Assembly (NCBI GenBank): GCA_964449175.1
Contig: CAYUYH010000063.1
Location: forward strand, 1 to 12,274
DNA length: 12,274 nt
Reading direction: 5' to 3'
From: CAYUYH01 sp964449175
GTDB taxonomy: Bacteria; Planctomycetota; Phycisphaerae; SM23-33
The notes below the pieces were generated by a model. The model ran no database searches. It was not told where the DNA came from and worked only from the letters and a program-made list of their open reading frames with translations. Numbering within the stretch: the stretch's first letter is position 1; every line of letters starts with the position of its first letter. Positions 1-6,639 of this stretch are shown piece after piece. A program made the position numbers and the translations under genes.

Positions 1-24
1 GTGGGGCAGGAGCCCCACCGCGCC
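1..24. repeat. Dispersed GC-rich palindromic repeat, copy A
   Basis: Bases 1-7 and 12-18 are a perfect 7-bp inverted repeat (GTGGGGC / GCCCCAC) around an AGGA loop. The core GGGGCAGGAGCCCC (3-16) recurs in reverse complement at 12167-12180 and with one change at 12209-12222. The flank CACCGCGC after the core also matches the copy near 12222-12229. The element is cut by the window edge, so its full length is unknown. It lies just past the PilZ stop codon and could also act as a 3'-end hairpin for that transcript, but the recurrence shows it belongs to a repeat family. Confidence 0.7.
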
Positions 25-46
25 TCGCTCGCGACCCAGGCGCGCG

Positions 47-766
47 CTAGTCCTGTCGGCCTAGGGCGGCGCGGGCCTCCATGATCCAGACGGCCTGTCC
101 GGGGCCGAGCTCTTCGGCGTCGGCAAGGCCGACGAGGAAGCCGCCCTCCGGCCTGGGCGTGCAGTGTCGCAGGACGGCGCGGTAGACCGGGTGCTCGCTG
201 AGGCCGCGACCCTCCAGGCGAATGACGACGTCGGCGCCGTCTTCCAGCGCGGGCGGTGTGTCGAACACCAGGCCCATGCCGCCGGCGGACCAGTTCGCCA
301 GCCGGCCTACGCGCGGCGCGGGCACGCCGGCGAGGCCAAGCTCCTCCGCGGGCCAGAGCGAGGCGAACACCGGCTCGTTCGTGTCGGCCTGCCAACGCGG
401 CTGACTTCGCTGGTCGAGGCAGGTGACCTTCTCCGGCCTCCAGACGACCACCGCGTCGACGCGCCTGCCCGGGGCGGGCTGGAACAGGCAGTGGTCGGCG
501 ACGGCGGTCTGGGCCTGGTAGGTCTGCTCGGCGACGGAGAAGACCAGCCCGATCCGGCACCCCGTCGAGAGGAAGACCTTGCCCTTCCGGGTCTCGGGCG
601 CAGCGAGCAGCAGCTCGCCCTTGCCGCGTTGGCCTAGGAAGCGGCTGGCAAGGCGGGATTCCTTGCCGGGTGCGGTCGGCGCGGGGACGATCTGCACCTT
701 GACCAGTCGGGCCACCGCTTCGACCAGGGTCACCTCGGAGAACGACATTTTCCGCCACTCTGGCAT
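47..766 (-). CDS. PilZ domain protein (probable c-di-GMP receptor)
   Basis: Predicted 239-residue soluble protein. The C-terminal half has the PilZ c-di-GMP signature: RSQPR (RxxxR) at residues 120-124 and NWSAGG (N/DxSxxG) at 158-163, followed by a beta-rich stretch ending near residue 215. The first ~110 residues resemble the beta-rich N-terminal domain of YcgR-like proteins, but that assignment is weaker. There is no signal peptide or membrane segment, so it is cytoplasmic. The start is uncertain: ATG at 766 is chosen, with only a weak GGGAAG before it. An ATG six codons later (748), with GGCGGA upstream, is equally possible. The frame stays open upstream to 865, but that part looks like arginine-rich read-through. 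The gene is divergent from the EPS operon, which suggests it senses c-di-GMP to control EPS output or motility. Both motif halves are intact, so ligand binding is plausible; the partner is unknown. Confidence 0.82.
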   Translation of the reverse strand: MPEWRKMSFSEVTLVEAVARLVKVQIVPAPTAPGKESRLASRFLGQRGKGELLLAAPETRKGKVFLSTGCRIGLVFSVAEQTYQAQTAVADHCLFQPAPGRRVDAVVVWRPEKVTCLDQRSQPRWQADTNEPVFASLWPAEELGLAGVPAPRVGRLANWSAGGMGLVFDTPPALEDGADVVIRLEGRGLSEHPVYRAVLRHCTPRPEGGFLVGLADAEELGPGQAVWIMEARAALGRQD

Positions 767-1034
767 ATCTTCCCGCGTGCGGCGCAGGCGACGAGCCGAC
801 ACCAACAGCCGGGTGTCGGCGCGGTCCGTGCCGCTACGTCTTAATCGACAATGCGCAGAAGGCACTTCAGCACTGCCGCTTGCGGGCAGCAGGCGGCCGG
901 CGGGGAGGTTCGCCCAGGCGGCGCCGAGGGCGGGACGGCTGGCTGCAAATCAGGCCTTGGGATACGCTTCAGAGGCCCTGGTAATGTGCCGATAACAGAG
1001 CCGGGACCGGGTGTTGCCGGTCTGAATCAGTGGT

Positions 1035-1063
1035 TTCTCATTGGCGACGAAGTCTGGTACAAT
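1035..1063 (+). promoter_or_regulatory. Probable sigma-70-type promoter of the EPS operon
   Basis: TTCTCA (1035-1040, 4 of 6 matches to TTGACA) is separated by 17 bases from TACAAT (1058-1063, 5 of 6 matches to TATAAT). TGG directly before the -10 gives an extended -10 (TGn). The spot is locally AT-rich for this genome. Transcription would start near 1070 and leave a leader of about 180 bases before the export gene at 1248. Assignment is by consensus matching only. Confidence 0.45.
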
Positions 1064-1084
1064 GAGGGGTCTGCGCCATAGCTC

Positions 1085-1157
1085 GCCCGAACGGGCAGTG
1101 GCGTCAGGCCGGGATTTTGACCTCCGGCGGGACGGAACCCTTCTGCCGGTTTAACCG
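1085..1157 (+). promoter_or_regulatory. Hairpin-rich 5' leader of the EPS operon
   Basis: Three inverted repeats lie in a row in the predicted untranslated leader: GCCC/GGGC around GAAC (1085-1096), GCCGG/CCGGC around an 11-base loop (1108-1128), and CGGT/ACCG around TTA (1147-1157). A fourth, CGGC/GCCG, lies just before the AGGAG-like ribosome binding site of the export gene. Such a leader could hold a riboswitch or an RNA-binding-protein site. I recognise no known riboswitch class, and GC-rich DNA makes short hairpins common, so this is tentative. Confidence 0.3.
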
Positions 1158-1247
1158 TAGGAAGAGTATCGCCTAACGCTTCAGGTCGGGTACGCGCGTC
1201 ATTTCGATACCCCGGCCGGTGGCTGCCGAAAAAGGAGAAGCAAAACC

Positions 1248-2036
1248 ATGAACGCAGGCAGAATGCGGCTTGTACTGGCGGCGATGTTCATGTGTTCGCT
1301 CGCCGGCGGTTGCGGGAACTACGACATCAACGAGGTGAACGCGTTCCTGCTGGAGCCTCGGGCCAAGGTCTCGGGCGTGGAGTACGAGGTCATGCCGCCC
1401 GACGTCATCAAGATCGGCTCCATGGGCATGCCGGAGGTCAATGACGTGACGACCATGATCCGCCCCGACGGCATGATCAACCTGCCGCTGGTCGGCGAGC
1501 TGGACGTGGCCGGCAAGACCCCCGCCGAGATCGAGGGCATGATCCTCCAGGCCTCCAAGCCCTACTATGAGAAGGGCGACGCGACTGTCCAGGTGGTCGG
1601 CTACAACTCCAAGAGGTTTTACGTGTTCGGGCAGGTCGCCCGCCAGGGCCCGATGGCCTGGAACGGGGCGAACACGCTGCTGGATGCGCTTGCGATGGCA
1701 CAGCCGACGACCCTGGCCTGGCCCGAGCGAATAACCCTCATTCGCGGCGACTCTCCCCAGGCCGGCGGCGTGGCGGCGACCGAGCCTTCGCGCAAGTACC
1801 TGGCCAGCGGTGTGCGCCCCGAGTCGCCCGACAGGCCCCGACGAAAGATGATGCTCAATCTGAACGCAATGATCAAATCCGGCGACATGTCGAACAACGT
1901 ACTGTTGATGCCCAACGACGTGATCAACGTCCCGCCGAACCCGTTGGCGGCGATCGGCCTGGCGTTGCAGCAACTGCTGTTCCCGATACGTCCGGCGATG
2001 GAAGCAGCAGCGGTGCCGACGGCAGTCGTCTACTAA
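1248..2036 (+). CDS. Outer-membrane polysaccharide export lipoprotein (OPX/Wza family)
   Basis: 262 residues. The N-terminus is a lipoprotein signal: basic start, hydrophobic run at residues 8-19, then AGGC with the lipidated cysteine at 22. Residues 44-125 match the polysaccharide export domain, with YEVMPPDVIKI as its typical opening and RPDGMINLPLVGEL as its core. An SLBB-like segment follows from about 124 (FYVFGQVARQGPM) to 230, ending in LLMPNDVINVPP. Proteins of this family form the outer-membrane channel or periplasmic ring through which EPS leaves the cell; the short length fits the compact type in XrtA loci rather than the longer E. coli Wza. ATG is preceded by AAGGAG ten bases upstream, a strong site. 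It is the first gene of the operon, 15 bases ahead of the chain-length gene, its expected partner. Confidence 0.93.
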   Translation: MNAGRMRLVLAAMFMCSLAGGCGNYDINEVNAFLLEPRAKVSGVEYEVMPPDVIKIGSMGMPEVNDVTTMIRPDGMINLPLVGELDVAGKTPAEIEGMILQASKPYYEKGDATVQVVGYNSKRFYVFGQVARQGPMAWNGANTLLDALAMAQPTTLAWPERITLIRGDSPQAGGVAATEPSRKYLASGVRPESPDRPRRKMMLNLNAMIKSGDMSNNVLLMPNDVINVPPNPLAAIGLALQQLLFPIRPAMEAAAVPTAVVY

Positions 2037-2051
2037 GCTTGAGGTTCACGC

Positions 2052-3719
2052 ATGCCTGACAGACACAAGAAGACCGCCCGCGACGTCCTGCGAGTCGTCT
2101 TTCGGCGGTGGCATATGCTCGTGGTGAGCGCGGTCGTGTTCGCCATTGCGGTGATGATCGGCGCGCACTTCATGCCGTTGAAGTACACCGGCACGGCTGT
2201 GTTCGAGATGGGCCTGGAGGCCGGCTCCGGCGACATCACCAAGGTCAGCCAGGAATCCTTCGACACCATCCGCCAGAGGCTTCGCGTGGACCTGGGCGGC
2301 AACACCGCCATCGAAGCGGCGGTAGAGGCGCTCAGGCTGACCGAGGGCCTGCCTCGCGGCGAAGACGGTCGGCTTACCATGGAAGGCGACCGGGCGAAGC
2401 AGGAGATGATCGATAGGATCGCCAAGGGCGTCGATATCCGTGGGGCCAGTGAGTCTCGCCAGGAGGACGTCGTCTACGTCAGCTACACCGACGCCGACCC
2501 CAAGCTGGCCGAGACGATGCCCAACCAACTGATCAGCGAATACATCGAGCGCATATACAGCCGTCTCAGGCGCCAACTGACCGACTCGCACAAGTTCATC
2601 CAGCTCCGCCTGGAGAAGACGGACGGCTCCCTGAGCAACATACGGAACCAGCTCGTCGACTTCGAGGCGAAGAACGCCGGCTACCTGCCGGACAAGCCCG
2701 GCGCGCTGCCCCTGCGAATCGAAGGGGTGATGAGCGAGATCGAGGGCTTCCGCCGCAGGAAGGCGGTGGCCGAGGCCAATCTCGCCAGGCTGAAGGGTTG
2801 GACGGACGCCGGCTCAGACGCCACCACGCAGGTGGCTGAAATCCGCGTGCCCAACCCCCGAATCGACGAGCTGAAGAACCAGATCCGTGAGAAGAGCCAG
2901 GCGCTGGAGAACCTGCTCAGCAGCCCCGGCAGGCCCACCGAAAGCCACAGAATCGTGGTGGCCCTTCGCAATCAGATCGCGTCATTGGAGCAGGAACTGG
3001 CTTCGGCGCCCCCGACCGTCATGGAAAGCTCGTGGCAGATGCCCGCGGGCAACGAGCTGCGGGCCGACCAATTCGCCGCCCAGGCCGAGCTGGATATGTG
3101 CAACGCCGAGCTGGACCGCCTCAACGCACTCCTGAAGGAGTACGAGGCCAAGCAGTTCGGCGCCGGGCCCATCGTGCAGGAGTACCTCCAGCTTCGCCAG
3201 CTCGAGGCCGACGCCGAGGGCGAGAGAAAGGACTGGCTAAAGAAGCTCACCGCCGTGGAAGCGGCACTGAACGCCCAGATAACCGAGAAGGGCACCCGCC
3301 TGGCGGCGGTGCGGCCCTCGCCGAAACAGTACAGGCCTTCCTCGCCGAACGCGCTGGCTGTGTTCGGGTTCGCCGTTCTGGGCGGACTGGCCTTCGGAGG
3401 GGCGCTGGTGTTCGCCTCGAGCCTTCTGGACAGGTCAATCACCACGACCGAGGAGCTGGCCGCCTTCCTGGACCTGCCCATCTGTGGCGTGGTCGGCGAG
3501 ATAACCACCTCCAGCGAGCGGGAGGCCAGGCGGATCAGGCGGTGGACCATCGGTCCGGTCGTCGGCGCCGTGCTTGCGCTGGCCGTGATGATCTCCGCCA
3601 TCAGCATAGGGCTGAAACTTTACGACCCCATGAAATACGAGCGGGAGTGGAAACCCTCGCCGGTCAAGTTCATCTTCGGTCAAGTGGCCAACCTGGCCGG
3701 CGCGGACGCGGATCGGTGA
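2052..3719 (+). CDS. Polysaccharide chain-length determinant / co-polymerase (Wzz-GumC type)
   Basis: 555 residues. A short cytoplasmic N-terminus leads to a membrane segment at about 22-40, then a large periplasmic region with long charged helices likely to form coiled coils (about 170-210, 225-315, 340-415). The proline-rich motif SPKQYRPSSPN (423-433) comes just before the second membrane segment (434-456), as is usual in this family. The following stretch LLDRSITTTEELAAFLDLP is the cytoplasmic segment that normally contacts or leads into the tyrosine kinase. There is no kinase domain; that is a separate gene two places downstream. A third hydrophobic segment at 499-523 is extra compared with classic two-pass Wzz. 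GAGG lies seven bases before the ATG. Role: inner-membrane control of polymer length, bridging to the export lipoprotein encoded just upstream. Confidence 0.9.
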   Translation: MPDRHKKTARDVLRVVFRRWHMLVVSAVVFAIAVMIGAHFMPLKYTGTAVFEMGLEAGSGDITKVSQESFDTIRQRLRVDLGGNTAIEAAVEALRLTEGLPRGEDGRLTMEGDRAKQEMIDRIAKGVDIRGASESRQEDVVYVSYTDADPKLAETMPNQLISEYIERIYSRLRRQLTDSHKFIQLRLEKTDGSLSNIRNQLVDFEAKNAGYLPDKPGALPLRIEGVMSEIEGFRRRKAVAEANLARLKGWTDAGSDATTQVAEIRVPNPRIDELKNQIREKSQALENLLSSPGRPTESHRIVVALRNQIASLEQELASAPPTVMESSWQMPAGNELRADQFAAQAELDMCNAELDRLNALLKEYEAKQFGAGPIVQEYLQLRQLEADAEGERKDWLKKLTAVEAALNAQITEKGTRLAAVRPSPKQYRPSSPNALAVFGFAVLGGLAFGGALVFASSLLDRSITTTEELAAFLDLPICGVVGEITTSSEREARRIRRWTIGPVVGAVLALAVMISAISIGLKLYDPMKYEREWKPSPVKFIFGQVANLAGADADR

Positions 3720-3720
3720 C

Positions 3721-3746
3721 GCGGGCGGTCCCGTGGCCCGCGGGCC
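3721..3746 (+). other. GC-rich inverted repeat between chain-length and ATPase genes
   Basis: GCGGGC (3721-3726) can pair with GCCCGC (3736-3741), and the overlapping 12-base stretch 3735-3746 (GGCCCGCGGGCC) is a perfect palindrome. It begins one base after the stop codon of the chain-length gene. There is no T-run, so it is not a typical terminator. It might act as an mRNA processing or attenuation site in the 73-base gap, or be chance in GC-rich DNA. Confidence 0.25.
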
Positions 3747-3792
3747 TGGCCGACAAACAGACAACGACAACCAGACCGTCAGGCGTATCCGT

Positions 3793-4659
3793 ATGTACCT
3801 GAGCTTCTACAAGCTGCGAGAGTTCCCGTTCGCCATTTCGTGCGACGAGAAGTACTTCTACGAAAGCGCGATCCACACCGAGGCGCTGGCGAACATGATG
3901 TACACCGTCCAGCAGCGCAAGGGGATGGTGCTTGTCACCGGCGAAGTCGGCGCCGGCAAGACCTTCGTTGGCAACGTGCTTTCGTCGCGCCTGGGCGTGG
4001 GCTGCCAGACGGTGATGATCAAGAACCCGCCACAGTCCGGCAAGCAACTGCATCGCAGCATGATAACCCAACTGGGAATGAACGTCCACGCCAACGCCGA
4101 CAAGCTGACCCTCGTCGACGCGCTCGAACAGCAGCTCGCCAGGATGTTCCAGCGAGGGCGACTGGTCGCGCTGATCCTGGACGAGGCGCAGGACCTGTCT
4201 TCCAGTGCGCTGGAGGAGCTGCGCCTGCTATGGAACTGGGAGCAGGACGGCCAGCGGCTCGTGCAGATCGTCGTGATAGGCCAGCCCGAGCTTCGCCAGA
4301 AGCTGCTCGAGCCCAAGTGGGAACCGCTGAGACAGCGAATCGTGCTCAGCTATCACCTGGGGCACCTGTCGGCCGCGGATACCGCCGCGTATGTCGATCA
4401 CCGACTGAACGTGGCCGCCGATGACGGCTTCATCGCGAGCTTCAGCCCCGAGGCGATGGCGGACATCCATGCCGCCACCGACGGCATCCCCAGGCTCATC
4501 AATGTCCTCTGTGACAATGCCCTGCTGGTGGGCTACGCCAAGGCCACCCAGTGCATAGACCAGGACATCGTGGCCGAGGTGCTGCGGGACATGACGTGCT
4601 GGGGAATAAAGGTATCCTCGCAGCCTGCCGCCGGCGGGCCGTCGAGGCTGACCGGTTAG
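3793..4659 (+). CDS. ExeA-like AAA ATPase, XrtA/PEP-CTERM system-associated type
   Basis: 288 residues from the chosen ATG. The opening MYLSFYKLREFPF with a following DEKYFY is the typical start of ExeA/GspA-like ATPases, which is why this ATG is preferred over an in-frame one 60 bases upstream. Walker A is GEVGAGKT (50-57), Walker B is LILDEAQ (127-133), a sensor-like VVIGQPEL lies near 160-167, and DGIPRLINVLCDNAL is the usual C-terminal sensor-2 region. There are no membrane segments or peptidoglycan-binding domain, so this is the short cytoplasmic form. Related ATPases occur in XrtA-type EPS loci (TIGR03015-like); their precise role is not established, though energising assembly or secretion is usually proposed. 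The ribosome binding site is weak (AGG at 3781). The stop codon TAG overlaps the Shine-Dalgarno of the kinase gene. Confidence 0.88.
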   Translation: MYLSFYKLREFPFAISCDEKYFYESAIHTEALANMMYTVQQRKGMVLVTGEVGAGKTFVGNVLSSRLGVGCQTVMIKNPPQSGKQLHRSMITQLGMNVHANADKLTLVDALEQQLARMFQRGRLVALILDEAQDLSSSALEELRLLWNWEQDGQRLVQIVVIGQPELRQKLLEPKWEPLRQRIVLSYHLGHLSAADTAAYVDHRLNVAADDGFIASFSPEAMADIHAATDGIPRLINVLCDNALLVGYAKATQCIDQDIVAEVLRDMTCWGIKVSSQPAAGGPSRLTG

Positions 4660-4668
4660 GAGACAGAC

Positions 4669-5508
4669 GTGGCCAAAGTATCGGACGCAATGAAGAAGCA
4701 CCAAGCCGAGCAGGCCGAAAAACCGCCTGCCCCCGAGGCCAAGCCCAAGCAGCCGACATCCGCCGCCGCGGTCGCCGTCGCGCAGGGCGCCGCCGCGCCC
4801 GCCGCGCCGCTGGAGGCGGCCGCGCCCGCCGTCGGAGGGGACGGCTGCTCGCCGTTGCTGCTTGCCTACCACGACCGGGGCGGGGCGATCACCGAGGAGT
4901 ATCGCGCCCTGCGAACGAATCTCCTGGCCCAGTGTCCCAGGGACAAGTTCTGCTACGTCGTGACGTCGGCCCTGCCGGGAGAGGGCAAGACCGTCACCTG
5001 CCTGAACCTGGGCGTGGTGATGGCCGAGAGGCCCGACCGGCGAACCGTCGTCGTCGACGGCGACCTTCGCAAGGCCAAGTGCGCCAAGCTGCTCAACGTC
5101 AGCCAATCCCCCGGCGTGGGGGACATCCTGCAAGGCTTGGCCACGATCAAGGACGCTCTCCAGCCGAGCCTGCTGCCGAACCTGTTCTTCATCCCCGCCG
5201 GCATGGTCCGTCAGAACGAGGTCGGCAAGCTGATGGGCAGGCCCGAGCTGGAGGAGATGGTCAATCAGCTCCGCCGCCAGTTCGACCACGTCATCTTCGA
5301 CAGCCCGCCGATCAACGTGGCCTCCGACGCCGGCATGCTGGGCCGGGCCACCGGCGAGGCGCTGCTGGTCGTCCGGATGAACAAGACCAACAAGGAATCC
5401 GTCCAGCGGGCGGTGGCGCTGCTCCAGGCCGCCGACGTCAAGCCCGTCGGCGTCGTGCTGACACATCAGAAGTTCCACATTCCAGGCTACCTGTACCGCT
5501 ACTCATGA
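4669..5508 (+). CDS. BY-type protein tyrosine kinase (CpsD/CapB-like, EPS-associated)
   Basis: 279 residues, GTG start preceded by TTAGGAG. Residues 19-58 are a low-complexity Ala/Pro/Lys-rich linker. EEYRALR (76-82) is the oligomerisation motif ExxRxxR of bacterial tyrosine kinases. Walker A is SALPGEGKT (100-108), Walker A' is VVVDGDLRK (127-135) and Walker B is VIFDSPP (208-214), all intact. The C-terminus ends GYLYRYS, a small cluster of three tyrosines (274, 276, 278) as likely autophosphorylation sites. It is a stand-alone cytoplasmic kinase expected to pair with the chain-length protein encoded two genes upstream, cycling phosphorylation to control polymer length. It resembles the XrtA-locus kinase group (TIGR03018-like). 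The last codons overlap a possible ATG (5505) of the next frame. Confidence 0.92.
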   Translation: MAKVSDAMKKHQAEQAEKPPAPEAKPKQPTSAAAVAVAQGAAAPAAPLEAAAPAVGGDGCSPLLLAYHDRGGAITEEYRALRTNLLAQCPRDKFCYVVTSALPGEGKTVTCLNLGVVMAERPDRRTVVVDGDLRKAKCAKLLNVSQSPGVGDILQGLATIKDALQPSLLPNLFFIPAGMVRQNEVGKLMGRPELEEMVNQLRRQFDHVIFDSPPINVASDAGMLGRATGEALLVVRMNKTNKESVQRAVALLQAADVKPVGVVLTHQKFHIPGYLYRYS

Positions 5509-5549
5509 GCCGCGCCGGCGGCGAGGCGCGTTCCGCGGCGGGAGTCCAG

Positions 5550-6614
5550 ATGGTCGCCAGCGATACCATTGAGCACGCCGTGCAGGTCAGGCCCTTGTCA
5601 CAATCCGACGAGCACGCGTGGAAGCGGTACGTCCTGGATCACCCAATCGGCGCCGTATTCCACCTGCCCGCGTGGTCGCGGGCGGTGACGGACTGCTACG
5701 GCCATCTGCCCGTCCACCTGGGCGCGTTCGCCGCGGAGCGGATGGTCGGCGTCCTGCCGATGTTCCAGGTCAACAGCGTCTTCGTTGGCAGGGTGCTGGT
5801 CAGCATACCCTACGCGACGTATGGCGGCATCCTCGCCGACGCGCCGGCCGTCGCGCGGGAGCTGCTCGCCGCGGCCCGCGAGCTGCGGGACGAGCGACGC
5901 TGCCGGTACGTGGAGCTTCGCCACCGCGAGCCGAGCGGCCTGGACCTGCCGGAACTGGACCGCTACGACACGTTCCGCAAGCAGTTGCCCGACCGAGCGG
6001 AGGACATCCTCCCGCAGTTGCCTCGCAAGACGCGGGCCGCCGCCCGAAAGGGCCTGGACGCCCTTGGCGAGCCGACCATCGCTGAAGGCGGCCGGCTCGT
6101 CGACGAGGTGTACGACCTGTACGCGGCCACGCTGCGCCGGCTTGGCTCGCCGAACTACCGCCGCAGCCTGTTCCGCCGCCTGGCCGAGCTGTACGGGACC
6201 GACTGTGTCTGTACCGTCGTCCGCGACGCCGGCAGGCCCGCCGCAGCCGTGCTCAGCCTGGTCTTCCGCGACGAAATCGTGCCGTACTTCTCCGGCAGCA
6301 CCGACGACGGCATGCGCAAGAACGCAAACAACGTGATGTACGTCAAGCTCATGGAGTATGCCGTCAATCGCGGCTTGCGGTTGTTTGACTTCAACCGCAC
6401 GCGGCGGGACAATCGCGGGCCGCACGCGTTCAAGAGATATCACGGCTTCGAGCCCGCGCCGCTGCACTACCAGTTCTGCGCAGCCAAGGAAGGAGACATT
6501 CCCAACCTCAGTCCGAGCAACAGGACCTTCGCCCTGGCCGGCAAGATCTGGCGAAAGATGCCGCTGTGGGCGACCCGAGCCATCGGCGCGCAGGTAACAA
6601 AGTGGATTCCCTGA
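5550..6614 (+). CDS. FemAB-like aminoacyl transferase, XrtA/PEP-CTERM locus type
   Basis: 354 residues from ATG 5550, which has GGGAG five bases upstream. An alternative ATG at 5505 overlaps the kinase stop as ATGA and adds 15 residues, but it has no good ribosome binding site. The fold is that of two GNAT-like halves: VRPLSQSD near the N-terminus, GVLPMFQVNS (67-76) and YGGILAD (91-97) in the first half, SGSTDDGMRKNANN (248-261) and LFDFNRTRRDN then FKRYHGFEPAPLHYQF in the second. This closing pattern is characteristic of the FemAB-related proteins of XrtA EPS loci (TIGR03019-like). Classic FemAB enzymes transfer amino acids from aminoacyl-tRNA to cell-wall precursors; the substrate of this branch is unknown, and the EPS repeat unit or its lipid carrier is a guess. 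A tRNA-like gene starts 25 bases after the stop. No signal peptide, so cytoplasmic. Confidence 0.88.
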   Translation: MVASDTIEHAVQVRPLSQSDEHAWKRYVLDHPIGAVFHLPAWSRAVTDCYGHLPVHLGAFAAERMVGVLPMFQVNSVFVGRVLVSIPYATYGGILADAPAVARELLAAARELRDERRCRYVELRHREPSGLDLPELDRYDTFRKQLPDRAEDILPQLPRKTRAAARKGLDALGEPTIAEGGRLVDEVYDLYAATLRRLGSPNYRRSLFRRLAELYGTDCVCTVVRDAGRPAAAVLSLVFRDEIVPYFSGSTDDGMRKNANNVMYVKLMEYAVNRGLRLFDFNRTRRDNRGPHAFKRYHGFEPAPLHYQFCAAKEGDIPNLSPSNRTFALAGKIWRKMPLWATRAIGAQVTKWIP

Positions 6615-6639
6615 TACTCCGCGCGAAGAAACAACACAC

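Larger units (their letters stand above)
767..1247. other. Divergent intergenic region, about 480 bases
   Basis: No credible protein gene is seen. Short open frames on the plus strand (579-995, 851-1081) have no recognisable domain and no good ribosome binding site. The right half holds a promoter-like element and several small inverted repeats upstream of the export gene, described separately. The left half (767-1030) must contain the PilZ promoter, but I cannot place it convincingly. It has no tandem repeats or mobile-element ends that I can see. Confidence 0.6.

Noticed and set aside
1041..1063. TTGGCG (1041-1046) as the -35 element paired with TACAAT
   Set aside because: The spacer would be only 11 bases; TTCTCA at 1035 gives a 17-base spacer.
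851..1081. 76-codon plus-strand open frame in the divergent intergenic region
   Set aside because: No recognisable domain and no good ribosome binding site; it runs through the predicted promoter.
1108..1175. Resemblance of GGGACGGAA...CCGG in the leader to a c-di-GMP-I (GEMM) riboswitch, attractive because of the PilZ neighbour
   Set aside because: The conserved GGCAAACC and GAAA tetraloop pieces are missing and the stems do not fall in the required places.
4228..5478. Long minus-strand open frame (416 codons) opposite the ATPase and kinase genes
   Set aside because: Antisense shadow of strongly supported genes; composition rich in His/Gly/Leu/Arg with no domain, as is common in GC-rich DNA.
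4551..6614. A single 687-codon open frame spanning the kinase and FemAB region
   Set aside because: The part before about 5505 is arginine/glycine-rich read-through opposite a clear kinase gene in another frame; only the 3' portion has FemAB similarity.
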